Assembly (NCBI GenBank): GCA_019671135.1
Contig: JAHRHY010000004.1
Location: forward strand, 1,674,001-1,738,000
From: Linnemannia hyalina
Lineage: Eukaryota > Mortierellomycota > Mortierellomycetes > Mortierellales > Mortierellaceae
DNA: 64,000 bases
Reading direction: 5' to 3'
Shown here: one piece after another, positions 24,053-36,585 of the stretch
Layout of the letters: every line of letters starts with the position of its first letter
Numbering within the stretch: the first letter of the stretch is position 1
Made by a program: the position numbers and the translations under genes
The notes under the pieces: generated by a model
What the model was told of the DNA's origin: nothing
Databases searched by the model: none
What the model saw: the letters and a program-made list of their open reading frames with translations, nothing else

Positions 24053-27000
24053 ATGACTATTAGCAGTTCAAGGTAAATATACTTTTACGACGACTCCTTA
24101 CACTCACTCTTTTTCGCTGCCAGGACCCTGGAGGTTTGAGGTCTTTGAAGGGGATATTTCCCTGAGTATGCAGATATACTCACAGAAAAATAACACAAAC
24201 AAAATAATGGCAGCCGGTGTGGGTGTATTTTCGCGGGAGAGGGAAGGGAAGAGAGGGGAGGGAGGGGAAGAGGGAAGGGCGTGTGTGTTTGTTTATGAAT
24301 ACGAGAACGCGGACCAAATGGGTGACATGAGTACAAGCATAAAGGGTACAGTGAGTCGCGTCGCTTGTGTACCTCTGCCCTCCTTGTCTTGGAAAGCGGA
24401 CAATTGGCACATGGATTGACGCCCAAAGCATGCCCGGACCGGCTGCGTACAGGATAACACAACTGGAGCAGTTACAGCAACAAATACCGCAGGAGGATTG
24501 ATAATGTGCAGGCGGATGAAATAAGAGCTTCTGTCGGTATTCTGTTTAGAAAAGGTCCATGTGGATTGGCACGTTTGCTGATGCCTTTGTGGTTTACAAA
24601 GGAAACATGTCCGTGTAGTCTTTGGCCAAAGCATTTCTCTCTCTCTCTTTCCCCCCTATCCTTATCCCTCGCTCGCGCAGCGTCACGCTCTCCTGTCATT
24701 TTTCATGGATAACCGCCATGGGAAAAAACGGCAGAAAAAGGGACATTGATTCAAAATAGCTTGAATGCGAGGGTAGGGTGATGAGTTATTTCTCGCGCGC
24801 ATGGTTGACAAATAGCTACTTTATTGCCGTAATTTTCCTTTGAAACGGTAACCATGCTTGGTTTATGGCAAGAGTGAAACCAAAGTGGGCATCGTCTATG
24901 ATTGAGCAATTGCTTCGATAAGAAACATAAACGGGTGCGAGAGGAAGGAGATGCAACCCCCCACCCCACGAGCCTGAGGATGGAATGCGCTGTGTGTGTT
25001 TGTGTACCAAGAGAGTTTCCTTCCTTCCCAGGTCATCCCAGTCAGTCCCATCGTGGCCCCTCCCCTCAGCTCCTCCCTGTCCTTGCTTAAGTGTAGGACC
25101 CTCCGCCGTTTCCCATCTCCCACAGTCCCTCTCCCTTCATCCCACAACACATCCCACACACACACACACACACACACACACAGTCAGTGCTGACAAGGTT
25201 TTTTTACTTTGTACAAAGCGGGCGTTACAAAAATAACAAAAACAAAATCCACGACTTTCCTTTGGTGGTGACGAAAGGGGTGGCATTGTCAAGACTATCA
25301 ATGAAGACATCAAGTTGGTTTTACAAAGAAGGCATCGAGAAAGAGAAGAAAGGAAAGAAGAGGTGAAATCCGGGAATCATGCTGTCTTTATACTGCTTTG
25401 TTATGGTTTTCTTCCGTGTGCGAGAAAGGGACAGGGATCATTTGTGTATGCGTCGGACTTTATTTTGTATTCAAGAGGGAGGAGGAGGGGGGAGATGGAA
25501 GGGGAAAGAACGTTGCTGGGCGGTGCGGTTTTATCTTTCCGAAGGAGGGAGGGAAAGGAATGAAAGGAGTACAGAGGCCAGTAGCCACACGCACGCAATG
25601 AGAAAAGCCAAAAAATAATAATTGACAAAGGTGTGCAGGGACATACTCCAAAGAAGATTGTGTCAATGCTTCTCTTCGCTCTCTCTTTCTTTCTCTGGCT
25701 CGCCACCCTCCTCATTTTCAGTGTATCTATTATTTTGACCGGGAAGAGAGGATCGAGCGGTAACCAGACGAACCCCTTCTATTTTCTTTTCGCATTTGAC
25801 CAAGCCCAATCCCCTTGAACCCTCGCTAATCGAAACACAATCAATCATACTCACTTTGATTTTTTATTCCCTTCGATCCCCCCTCTTTCTTTCTTTCTCT
25901 CTCTCTTCCTTCCGCTCTTTACCCTCGGCACACTACTTCTCCCTCACTACCCTGTAGCAGCCTTGCGGACCCCTCGCCCATTGTATCCCACGAGTCTGAT
26001 ATGCCCGGCCACTCGGTGTCGCCCATGGACCAGTTCCATCAACAGCCCCACTTGCCCCAGCACATGGCCTACCACTTGCCCCAGCACCCTCACCAGCAGC
26101 ACCCTCACCAGCACAACCAGCAGCCTCAGCCATCCGCAGACGACCTCGCTGCCCTCGCTGCCCTCGCTCGACCCATCTCCCTTTCCCTCTCCAGATTCAG
26201 CAGGGAATGCACCGCAAGCGTCGTCTTCAGCCTCCAGGACTCCAACCAGGTCCTCGCCCCCTGGAACTCGATCTACATTCCAAAACACTACAGAGTTCCC
26301 ATCCCCGGTCAACGGCAATCATCTCCAGGTAAAAAACATAGAAAAAAGCTCATTCACTCTTGCGCTGCTTCCCTCTTCCATCTGCATATGCGCAAGCACA
26401 GGAAAATGTTTTTTTTTCTGATGCCCACCCTCCCGCTGGACGCCACGCCCAGACCAACAATCGACACATCTCCCCCAATTTTCCCTCTCACTCCTTGTTG
26501 CATTGAGCACATACACTCCACTTCTTCTCAACTCTCGGACAGTGATGGACATACGAGACTTGAAGGTCAATTGCTCCAAATCAACTCTATATATCGATTC
26601 CCCCTTCCATATGACTCCGCCCTCCGATGGCTGGCTGCTCGGCTGCAGAGTACTGCGGTTTAAAAATATACTACCGTTGGTCGCTCTTCCTGCTGGCTCA
26701 ATGCCTCGGTGCCTCGGTCTTTATGGCGATAGTGCCAGTACCAGCGCCATGCTCTCTCCCCCGCATCAATTGAGTAGATTATGCTCACTCATCTCCTGCG
26801 CTTTTCAATTAACATGCAACCCTATTTGCCGGTTTGTTTCTTGTATAGGAGAGTGCGACCTCGTTCTGAAGATCTTCCCACGATTGGAGACCTCGACCAC
26901 CAATGTAGACACCATCAGGATGCAGGATTTGGTTATGCCCTGCGAGCGGTGTCGGGTAAGCTTTATTTTCCATTACCTCCAAGACTTTTTTTTCCCAACC

Positions 27001-29443
27001 CATTTTGTAACCTCTTTGATCATACTCATATTTTTTAATTGTTTGATTTCGCCCAATGTCGAATAGTTACGGAAGCGGGACATTTTCCAGATCGTTGGCC
27101 CTGACCCAACTGTGCCTTCGCCTCAACGGCTTTTCTTCTCGACGGGTGAGATTCGTCTGTTTTTCAAGATTTGCTGTCCACCAGGACATCACACGACACC
27201 ACAGGAGAGCGCTTCCTATGTGTAAGCTAAGCCTTCCGCCCTGGGCGCAGCAATGCATGCTATCATCAATCAATTTGTCTCACAGCCAACATATATGAAC
27301 TCGTGGACTGATCACCAATCATATATGTATATTTTTTGCTTAGCTTGACCTTCGAGCTTCATCACGGGAAACGCATCCTCATGTCGGAGACTGTTCGTGA
27401 TGCTGGACCAGGGTTGTTTCCTGAACCCGCCCCTACCATCATGGAATTTGGAGCTGGCGCGCCGCGTCCCACCAAACGAAGAATGTCCATATCCCCTCCT
27501 CCGTAAGAGACGTTCCGTTTAAATGCGTCATGAAAACTGTTATTTTGTTGTTACATATTTGCCGAGCCGCATAATAATGTTTCTCCCTCCATTCGATCGA
27601 TAGTTATGACCAAGAATCTGATCACACCTTAGCACGCAAACGATCTGCCATTATGTCTCTGGACCACCTCATCTCGGCAAATGCGGCTTCGATCCAGGCG
27701 GATAGTTCTGCACCATCAAGCGCCACGACTATGACAGATCCTCATTCGCCAACCGCCGTGGTACCGTCATCGCCCAACTCTTACAATCATGACCACGATG
27801 AAGCAGGCATGCGTGCAAGGACAAAGAGCATGTCCTTTGATGACCAGGCTCCCACATCGTGGTCATATGGAAAAGGATCAAGATCCGGTTCCGAGCGTGC
27901 TGAAGACCCTCAGCCCAAAAACTCCTCCAGCGGGACTAAAACGCCCAAGAAGCGCCAGGAACCTCACGAGTTGAGTGAGTTGGGCATCGGTCAGCGAGCT
28001 TCCGCCAATTTGCATGCTGCCTATGTCAGCAGCCAACTTAAGGAACTCTCCAAAGCTGGTCTTCCCACGGACGGTGTTGTCCTCCCAGAAGGATCCGCCA
28101 AGCCCAAGAGCAACAAGCCCAAGCCATCTCATGCCTGCCCTGAGCCCGATTGCGACAAGAGCTTCTCACGCCTCTTCAACCTTCGTTCACACATGCGGAC
28201 GCACTCCAAGGCCCGCCCTTTTGTTTGTGAATCATGTCAATTTGCATTCTCCAGACGTCACGATCGGGATCGCCACGCCAAGAAGCATTTGTCTGAAAAG
28301 CCCTACAAATGTATCGTATGCGAGGCCACCTTTGTCCGACAAGACGCACTTGTTCGTCACCTTCGCATGGACGGTGTTCTGAACCAGTGCATGGCAGCCA
28401 TGGAGCAGCGCGCTCTGCAATTGGGTGACAACAACAACGGATACATGTTGGCCGCTAAGCAGCAGGCCCACGACGAGCAGCAACAGGAGGACCGACGTGA
28501 TGCGGACGGAAAGCAGGGCGCTCGCCAAGCAAATGGCTTGAAGAAGGCCAAGAACGAAAACGATGACGAGAGCGCAGGATACGTCATCAACCAAGCGGGA
28601 GCTGAAGGCGAGCATGCAGACGCCAAGAGCAGGTCCGAGAAAGCTCCAGAGGTCAATGCTCCCCCTCCAGGAGCGTGTTCCTTGGCACCACTGCGTCAGG
28701 CCACGACGGCGGACTCCTCGGTCCGGGAAGGAGGTGTACATCCGCCCAAGGGAGTGTTCTCAAGACCACCTAGCCCTCGCCATCCAGCCGGACCAAACCC
28801 CAGTTCTGGAACATTTGATGGCCATGCCAACTATGACCACAGCAAGCCTCATACGTTTACTCATGGCCCACCACCTCCTGGTCAGCAGGAGTATTATGGG
28901 GATGACCGATACGGAGGAATGGCCCCTCAACCTCGATCGTTCTATCCCAGTCCATCGCGGACTCATTCGCGATCCCATTCACAATCGCAGTTGCAGTCTC
29001 AGCCCTACCCGATGGGTCCTGACTACCACCCCTCCGGCCACCCGGAGTCCGCAGCTCCAGGCTACACATACCATGGAGCCCAACCTAATTATCCGGCAAT
29101 GGCTCCTCAGGGACCAGCCTGTCGCGATCACCCATCTGGCTATGGGTACCAGAGACCTCCCTCGCCATTGTCGACATTGGCCCGTTACAACGAGCGCCCA
29201 CCTCAAGGACAGGACACAAGGGCTTATGGCTCGTATGGAGAGCACCAGAGTGTTGATCACTTTGAGTCCTATCCTCTACGAGATGCTGCCTTGGACAAAC
29301 CTGTCGAAGGGATTACCGGCGGGAATCAGCCTTGGACGGCATCGAACGGACCCGAGGCACTAGAGGATCAAACTGACGAGCCTGACAAGTCGATCTTCGA
29401 TGCTGCAGTGGGTCTTCTCCGTATCCGTTCGTCCCAATGGTGA
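24053..29443 (+). CDS. transcription factor: Spt23/Mga2-like domain plus C2H2 zinc fingers
   Basis: Proposed exons are 24053-24072, 25958-26328, 26543-26716 (least certain), 26849-26955, 27067-27221, 27344-27502 and 27604-29443, about 941 residues. A Gln/His/Pro-rich N-terminus precedes ISLSLSRFSRECTASVVF and WNSIYIPKHYRVP. Exons 4-6 give MPCERCRLRKRDIFQIVG, STGEIRLFFKICCPPGHHT and VLTFELHHGKRILMSETVRD. That order (Cys pair with basic run, FxxGE strand, Cys-Cys then HH, final strand) recalls the conserved region of yeast Spt23/Mga2. The last exon encodes two canonical C2H2 fingers and a degenerate third (FVRQDALVRHLRMD) near residues 504-585. A Pro/Ser/Tyr/Gln-rich, probably activating, tail follows. 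The 1.9-kb first intron is supported by the in-frame join SSSLADPSPIVSHESD; a start at 26001 is the alternative. Target genes unknown. Confidence 0.7.
25155..25182. repeat. (CA)14 microsatellite
   Basis: Fourteen uninterrupted CA dinucleotides within the proposed long first intron of the zinc-finger factor. A simple sequence repeat, likely length-polymorphic. Confidence 0.95.
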
Positions 29444-29681
29444 GGCCCACCTCTCCAGCGGTCATCCGCTCCACTTCCCCACTCCACCCTCCACTCATCT
29501 GAACATATCACACTCGCATCCACAAAAAATAAAAACTTGTACAATATCGCTGCCATTCAACTCTCTCTCTTGACTTGCATTCATGTACCAAACCATGTAA
29601 ACAATGAAGACAGTCACAAGAGACTATCACGCCTCAACTTGCAAAGAAAAAACACATCTTCAATAACTAAAGTCCACACAA

Positions 29682-31567
29682 ATGTCTGAGCCAATGGAAT
29701 CCGATCGCAAGGAAACGATGGTCGTCGATGGTGATGCTGCCGCACCATTAGTTGCAGGAGCCGGAGCTGCCAAAACAAGCGAGGGAACTCAAGATACAAC
29801 AGCAACAACGACTTCTACTACTTCAGACCAGTCGAGCACGCCTGCCTCTCATAGCGCCAACGACAACAATGGCAACAGCAACCCCGATAACCCTTTCTGG
29901 AAGCCAAGAGCGCCACCCATGATGGGACCTGACGGAAAGCCATTGTCTAGGAACGCCACCAAAAAGCTTTTGAAGCAGCAGCAGTTTTTGGAACGGAGAC
30001 CCCAGATGCGCGCTCAGGAGAAGCTTAAACGGAAACAGAAGGATCAGATGCGTCGTGAGGCCATTGAAGCTGGTATGTGAGATACGCTTGTTTTTCTTTT
30101 TGCGCGTCTCGCTTACACTTGGCTTTCGTTGTGTTTTTGCGGAATGAATGCTTGCTGTGACAAAGTCGTTAATAGCATACGTTGCCTTCTGATCAATAGG
30201 ACTGATCGCACCGCCACCAAAACGACAGAAGCTCGACCAGATCCAGTCAGGAATCACGATTGGAATTGACATGGCATTTGACGACTTGATGCTTGAGAAG
30301 GTACCTACAGGATGAACACCGATCGTCTCCAATATCATACCATAAGATACTTGGCCAATGGATTAACAACCGTTCATATCTCCACGATAATGCTGTCCAA
30401 TTACCATATAGGAGGTGAAGTCGATGGTGGATCAGATCAAGCGCTGCTACTCTCACAACAGGACGTGCGAAAAGATTGTTCATCTGGCGTTGACATCGTT
30501 CACAGGACAGTCTAGAAGGGAGTTTGATAAGCGCGCCAACGGATTCGAGCTCTGGAAAAACTTTACGATCCACGAGAAGAATTTAGAGGAAGTGTGGCCT
30601 TCAGAGGAGATCCCTGGCAGTGCTCGTATTGAGGAATTGAAGAAGCTTCAGGTCATTGCTTCGGCGAAGTCTGAAGCTGCGAAGGCAAAATCTTTGGCCG
30701 CCTCAGCAGCAGCAGCCGCAGCGGCATCTTCAAACGCCACCAACTCAGCTTCCGGATCGACTTTACCTATAACTACAGACGCCACTACCGTTGCCGCCGC
30801 AGCACCAACAACAGCATCGTCGGAAGACTATCCTACGACAGAGGATATCAAGATCCTGGAGGCAGAACGTGCGTTGAAGGAGGAGAGTCTGGCAACTACC
30901 CCAGCAGTGAAAAAGGTTGTGTACTTGAGCGCGGATTCTCCCAACACGATCACAGAGCTCGTCCCTGGTACTTGCTATATTCTTGGTGGCATTGTCGACA
31001 AGAACCGTTTTCCTAACTTGTGTCAGAGCAAGGCTGAAAAACTCGGGATCGAGACGGCTCAGTTGCCCATCGGAGAGTATATTCAAATGTCCAGTCGCCG
31101 TGTCCTTACCGTCAACCAAGGTAAGCGCTTTCTTGCTTTTTTAAGTTCTGTTGCATGGTTGTGTGGTTCCCCATGTTACTCTTTTATCACTTTCATACAA
31201 CATATCTAACGACCATTCGACTTTCGTGTGACGCTTAGTTTTTGAGATTTTGCTTCAGTTTATTGAGTGTAAGGACTGGAAGGAGGCTTTCTTGAAGGTA
31301 ATTCCTCAGCGCAAGTTGGAAGAGAAGCAGAGGATCCGACGCGGTACTGAGGCATGGAGGAAAAAGTACGGTCCAGATGCCGGCACAGGACGACCCTCGA
31401 ATGGAGGCAGCGGCACCAACAGTTTGACGAGTAGTGTTGCAGGGGATGAGAGTGATCATTACAGCGAGGATGATGAAGACGAGGACGATAACGACAACGG
31501 TAATGGCGAGGGCGGTCATGATGATGTTGTTGTTGAGAGTAGTAAGGTCGAAGGCGCTAAGGAGTAG
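29682..31567 (+). CDS. TRM10: tRNA (guanine-N1-)-methyltransferase Trm10
   Basis: SPOUT-class enzyme that makes m1G9 in tRNAs using S-adenosylmethionine. Exons 29682-30072, 30200-30300, 30412-31120 and 31239-31567 join in phase to 509 residues. The N-terminal 75 residues are disordered, followed by a Lys/Arg-rich helix (KLLKQQQFLERRPQMRAQEK) typical of Trm10. The catalytic domain shows GITIGIDMAFDDLM, the SPOUT core VVYLSADSPNTITEL, YILGGIVDKNRFPN, LPIGEYIQMSSRRVLTVNQ and VFEILLQFIECKDW, then IPQRK. An Ala/Thr/Ser-rich insert of about 60 residues (about 245-305) splits the domain before the VVYLSADS strand; yeast Trm10 lacks it. The C-terminus is acidic. It follows the transcription-factor gene by only 238 bp on the same strand. 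Confidence 0.93.
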
Positions 31568-32346
31568 GCACTTGTTCGAAAAATAAAAAATGTGAGTACC
31601 TGGGACGCCAGATGCTTAATTTTGTTTTCCCAGGGTTTGAGTTTAGGGGTCTGGATCCTTTTGAAGTGAGTGGGTCTGCGGAGTGACAGTTGGACTGAGT
31701 CCGAATGGATTCCTTCTTTGCATTGAGCGGTGCGATTGTTGACCTTATTTGTCTTGCCCTTCTTTTGCCTGCACAACCAGGTGGTTCTGGAGCGAGCGAG
31801 CTTGTGAGATGATGCCCTTCTTTTCAAGATGACTTTTTTTACCATCTTTTGTTTGTTTGATCATTCCTCCTTCCGAGATGCTACGAAGATTTTCAAGATG
31901 ACCCACGGGGTAGTTCCTCTGTCATCCTGCTCGCCCGCATGCATATTTGTTTTCTTTCTTTTTGCGCCCGCTTACTGCTCACAGATCCTTTCTCATTTTT
32001 CTTTCTTTCTCTTTTCAACCCAGACAAAAGGACCGCACGAGCTTTCTCTCTTCTTTTTTCTTTTGTGATCAAGACGGATCTATCGTAAACACTCCGCCAA
32101 TGGCCAATGTTGTCGCCATCTTTATCCACCGGAGACTGGAATATGGCTCAGAAAGAGAAGGACGAGGCGTGGCGCAAAGTGTGAGACAGTCACTCCGTCC
32201 AGACCTTATTTTTTTGTTTTTGTTGTTTCTTCCTCCTTTTTTTCTTCTTCTACCCTTTTCACACAACCACCACTCCTCCTCCTCCCCTCCTTCCCCTCTC
32301 CTCTCCACCTCCCCTTCCTCTTCGCCAGCACACGAACTCACAAACC
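31568..32346. promoter_or_regulatory. intergenic region and leader of the DUR3-like gene
   Basis: About 780 bp between TRM10 and the symporter gene, both on the plus strand. The last 350 bp are strongly C/T-rich (long runs of CTCC and TTTC) up to the ATG at 32347, consistent with a core promoter and leader. No gene is seen. Confidence 0.45.
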
Positions 32347-34008
32347 ATGTCGCTGGTTTCTATCACCTACGGCCTGTCCATCACCACCATCGTCCTCTTT
32401 GGAGTCGTGGCCATGATCCTTGCTCACCGCCGCCAAAAGGTCAAGAAGGACACCACAGAGTTCTTCTTGACCGCTCGTCGCTCCGTCCCTGAACGAACCA
32501 TCGCTTGGTCCTTCTATGCCTCCGGTGTTGGTGCCTGGTATGTTATATCCATCATCCATTTCTTCATCGTTCGAAAAATATTTGCCTTGCATTCCATACT
32601 GAATCACTTTTTCCACGTCCATAGGGTTATCACTGCTATGCCTGCATATGTTGTTTCGGCAGGAATCGTCGGATTGGTCGCCTACTCTATCTCGTGTGGT
32701 CTCCCCATCTTCTTGGTTGCCCGTGTGGGAGCCGTGTTGCATCGCAAGTATCCCGGAGTCCTCTCGCTCGGAGACTTTGTTCAGTGGCGCTTCGGAACCA
32801 TCCCTACGATCATTGTCACCCTTGTCATGTTGCTGAACATGTTTATCGCTCTCACCGCCGAATACACCGCTATCGGTAACCTGTTTGAGCAGATTATTGG
32901 TGGTCCTCGCCTGCCCATTGTTCTTGTGGTCGCCATTGTCACCTCAATCTACACTGCTGCTGGTGGTCTCTACGTCTCGCTCTTGACCGACGTTGCCCAA
33001 GGAGTCTTTGGAGTTTTCCTTTTGGTCATCATGGCTATTTACGTCGCCATCACTTACCGTCCCGAGAGCTTGCCCACTCCCTTGCCTGAGACCATTGGAG
33101 CCAATTATTGGGGTTGGGCCGCCGTCGGCGCCATGCCCATCTCGATGACCTGTGCCACCATCTTCTCTGAGGGTCCTTGGCAGCGTATCTGGGCCTCGGC
33201 TGACGAGAGGGCTCTCAAGCGCGGATCGATCTGGGGCGCTCTGGGACTTGTTGTTGTCTGCTTCTTATACGGATTCGGTGGCTTCTTGGCCATGTGGGCT
33301 GGCTTCCCTCTTGCGGATCCCTATGGATCGACTGGATTCTTTGACCTCCTCGGTGCTGGAAAGGAGTCGGCTCCTACTTGGATTGTTGTCCTCGCTGCCC
33401 TGTCCGTTGTCACCATGAACGAAGGATGTGTCGACTCCCTCCAGAACGCCATTGTCGATACGCTGGCTTCCCGTTTCTTCCGCGGAAAGAGTGTCTGGTA
33501 TCCTCGTGTGTTGGTCTTCCTAATCAACATTCCCATCGTCTTTGTCTCACTCAAAGGCTACAACATTGTCGACCTCTTCCTGATCGGAAACTTGGTCTGC
33601 ACCTTCTGCGCCGTGCCTCTGTTGATGGGTCTTGTCACTCGGTTCGAGGGCTTTGTCACTGGATGGTCGATGGTCTCAGGCATCATTACTGGATTCTTGT
33701 CTATCGTGGTCTTTGGATACGTCAAGACGGGCAACATGGCGGACGGACTGCACTACACCTTTGTCGAGTCGTACGACTGGCCCTCGTTTGTCCTTCCTTT
33801 GGTCTTCTCCTTCCTCGGTTCCATGTTAGTCGCTACCGTCGAGAAGTACCTCCGCTTGGCCTGTGGATTCAAGTACCCCATCCCATTGACCTTGCCTCCT
33901 GAGGCTGCCGGATCGGAGCATGGCGAGGTGGTCTCTGACACGAAGGCTAGCTCCCTTCGTGATGTAGAGTCTTATGGACCCGACAAGCCTGCCGCTGAGA
34001 TGAAGTGA
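32347..34008 (+). CDS. DUR3: DUR3-like sodium:solute symporter family transporter (urea/polyamine)
   Basis: Member of the SSS family; fungal Dur3 proteins import urea, and some carry polyamines, at the plasma membrane. Exon 1 is 32347-32537 and exon 2 32625-34008; the 87-bp intron has GTATGT/ATAG ends and contains no stop, so a retained form would also read through. The spliced protein has 524 residues. It starts extracellular-hydrophobic, then has TTEFFLTARRSVP followed by SFYASGVGAW, the Dur3/SSS N-terminal signature. PGVLSLGDFVQWRFG, SIYTAAGGLYVSLLTD, SEGPWQRIWASADERALKRG and SVVTMNEGCVDSLQNA follow, with about 13-14 hydrophobic segments overall. The tail is hydrophilic. At 524 residues it is shorter than yeast Dur3 (about 735), so it may belong to a related SSS branch with another substrate. 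Confidence 0.8.
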   Translation: MSLVSITYGLSITTIVLFGVVAMILAHRRQKVKKDTTEFFLTARRSVPERTIAWSFYASGVGAWYVISIIHFFIVRKIFALHSILNHFFHVHRVITAMPAYVVSAGIVGLVAYSISCGLPIFLVARVGAVLHRKYPGVLSLGDFVQWRFGTIPTIIVTLVMLLNMFIALTAEYTAIGNLFEQIIGGPRLPIVLVVAIVTSIYTAAGGLYVSLLTDVAQGVFGVFLLVIMAIYVAITYRPESLPTPLPETIGANYWGWAAVGAMPISMTCATIFSEGPWQRIWASADERALKRGSIWGALGLVVVCFLYGFGGFLAMWAGFPLADPYGSTGFFDLLGAGKESAPTWIVVLAALSVVTMNEGCVDSLQNAIVDTLASRFFRGKSVWYPRVLVFLINIPIVFVSLKGYNIVDLFLIGNLVCTFCAVPLLMGLVTRFEGFVTGWSMVSGIITGFLSIVVFGYVKTGNMADGLHYTFVESYDWPSFVLPLVFSFLGSMLVATVEKYLRLACGFKYPIPLTLPPEAAGSEHGEVVSDTKASSLRDVESYGPDKPAAEMK

Positions 34009-35258
34009 GCGCTCGATATGCAGTGATTGATATGAAGAGGATATTGTGGGCTGATGGGGACGACTTTGTGTTTTTTCATTTTTTATGGAGTGCTTTTTTC
34101 ATTCTCGTCCGCACTCTACTTTTTTGTTCATATCGAGAACATTTCCTGCTCTTGTACATCCTCCGTTTCTTTTCTTCATTTTTGCATTCTATTTTGTTCG
34201 TTTTTCATTTACTTTTTACACCCTAATTTCTTGGAAGTTTTCTACTTCACTCTATACCACTTTTGAATGTTCTCGACTTGGTTTTTCTTTTTTTTTCATT
34301 TTCATATTTGCCAAGGACGTTCAACGAATAGCGCAGGGGGTGCCCGTGTGTGGTTTTTCTTAAAGCAATTGGTTTCTACGAACCATGTTGCTTGGAAGGA
34401 AAAGATTCACTCGAGCTGAGATCATACCCTAACGACCAGATAAGGATAATGCCTGCGATGGGAAAAACGCGCTATTCATTATGTTGATGGACCTTTACAC
34501 TCTTTTTTTTTTTTTTCCTCTTTTTTTTGTTACTCTGATGGTTTTCATGTTCACTCTTTCACTCGTCCTATTGCATTGAAGAGGGGAGAGTACAAAGAGG
34601 TGGTGAAGGGGAGGTGTTTTGAACCAACCGCGGGACAATTGAAAGTGACGTGAGAATCTACTGCAAGTTGTCAAACCTGAAACCTGGAAACCTCAGGAAG
34701 ACAGGATCCCTGCCGTACATTGCACTCGCTGCTTTCAAGGAAACCTCTTTTTTGCCACGGACCTCTGAACCAAAATAAACCATCCACTTTGAAGAAGAAT
34801 ACTCGTTCGTGGCGCCTTGTGCGCATTAATGCCAGCCGTATCATGTGATGTAACCACGTCACAGAGACTGGGGGATACCTCTTTGTTCATCTTGCACCTT
34901 TTGTGCCTCTTCTACTCTTATTCATCTCCACTCAACCTCTCCCCACCGTAAGTCGACTTGCCCGTTGGACACACGCAAAAGGAACACGCCGACATGCACG
35001 ACTTTTCTTCATTGTACTTCGCAGAAGAACGCACAGTCGACTTTTAGTTGTAACTCCTGGACAACACCAACCAGCACCTCCAATGCTCTGTACGCGCCTG
35101 ACCGCAACACTCAGGAACACCACCGATGGGCGCGCCGTTTTTCTTACCCCTCTCCTTGCTAAATGCACCTTCCCTCTCACTAACGCACTCATCCTTGTGG
35201 CCTTTTCAACACTCTTAGTCTTTCACCACTTCACCTTCAACACAAACCCACATCAAAC
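34009..35258. other. intergenic region with T-rich tracts
   Basis: A 1.25-kb stretch. 34050-34320 is very T-rich and probably the 3' untranslated region of the symporter, 34506-34527 holds further T runs, and 34900-35258 is C/A-rich and serves as leader for the clathrin gene. No gene is supported. Confidence 0.45.
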
Positions 35259-36585
35259 ATGGACGACTTTTCCTTCGACGCCCCTGCCTCCAAAACCACC
35301 GACTTTGGCTCAGATGACCCAACGGCCGACTTCTTGGCCCGCGAGCAGGCCATCTTGGGAGGCGACGCCGACTTTTTGGCCGGTCTTTCAGGATCAGCCC
35401 CTACCTCTGCCAACGCCAACAACAACACCATCAGCAGCGATTTCGAGTCGAGCTTCCCCAGCTTTGAGGACCATGATGCTGGACTGACCAGCACCGGCAG
35501 CACTGGCGCTACACCTACAGTTCCTTCGGTCAGCATTGAGAACGATGAGTTTGGCGCATTCCATAGCGACTTTCCTGAAATCGAGACGGAGTCCGCCCCC
35601 ATCAGCCAGGTAAGAAAGGAGGGCAAGGGACGACAATAGCGCATACGAACTTGGAAGAAGGAATAGGGATGAAGAAAGAGTCTTTTGTTGATGACTTGGT
35701 TGGGGGTCAACAGAGAGGAAGGAAAGAGGGAGCCTTTTTTTTGTGCTTGTGGGAACAGGTTCGTCTGAAGCGCGGGAGTGTATTTATACATACTTTTTCA
35801 ATATTAACTGGACATCCTTTTTGTTTTATTTATAGACCTTTGCCGCAAGCATCCCCATCCAAGCAACTGGAGCCAGCAACGCATTCGGGAGCCCCAGCCC
35901 CTCTCTGGCCCGTGCTCCTCAGTTCAAGGCCCCCGAGGTTCCTGAGGTCGTCAAGTACGTTCATAGGGCGATTTGGAAACAGTTGTTCATACATGTTTTC
36001 GTCTTACGTTTTGAACGCAATTGGAAAGGAAAGAGACATACCTTGCCTGTCGTTGTCCACTGTAACTAACGCAACTGTTTTTACACTACGCTTTTCTGAC
36101 TTTTGTTTTCGTAGGGAGTGGCGCGAGAAGCAGTCAGTCATTATTGCGGAGAAGGACGAGAGGTCAGAGGCCAAGCGCCAGCAGACCATTGGCGCCGCAC
36201 ATGAGTCCATTGACCGCTTCTACGAGGATTACAACCAGAAGAAGGCCAAGTCCATCACAGAAAACAGGTACGCAACTCACCTTCTTGTCGTGTCTTTTGT
36301 GGATCGGTTGTCAAGGGAGCGCGATTCATTAGCTGCAAAACGGATTATTCACCTATGACTCTATCATTTATACTTATTCGACAAAACTACAGGGACAAGG
36401 AGGCTGCATTCCTGGCCAAGAGGGATGATGTCTCTTCAGGAACTCAGTGGGAGCGTATCAACCGCCATTTGGACAACAACCCTGCCGCTGTTACTGCAGC
36501 ATTGAAGGCCGGCCGTCGTGATACCAGCAGGATGAGAGAGTTGTTGAGGGATCTTGAGAAGGACCACAGCGCCCCTGGAAACTAA
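35259..36585 (+). CDS. CLC1: clathrin light chain
   Basis: Regulatory subunit of the clathrin triskelion, acting in coated-vesicle formation at the plasma membrane and Golgi. Exons 35259-35609, 35836-35954, 36115-36267 and 36393-36585 join in phase to 271 residues. The N-terminal half is acidic and disordered, with DDPTADFLAREQAILGG, the conserved light-chain N-terminal motif, and NDEFGAFHSDFP. From VVKEWREKQ on comes the heavy-chain-binding helix (about residues 155-225), rich in Glu, Lys and Gln and forming a coiled coil with AEKDERSEAKRQQTI. The C-terminal block WERINRHLDNN and RDTSRMRELLRDLEKD match the family end. Length and layout agree with other fungal light chains. Nothing odd. Confidence 0.95.

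Noticed and set aside
32538..32624. Unspliced reading of the DUR3-like gene (29 extra residues)
   Set aside because: The segment has clean GTATGT/ATAG ends, and removing it restores the conserved GVGAW-VITAMPAY join.
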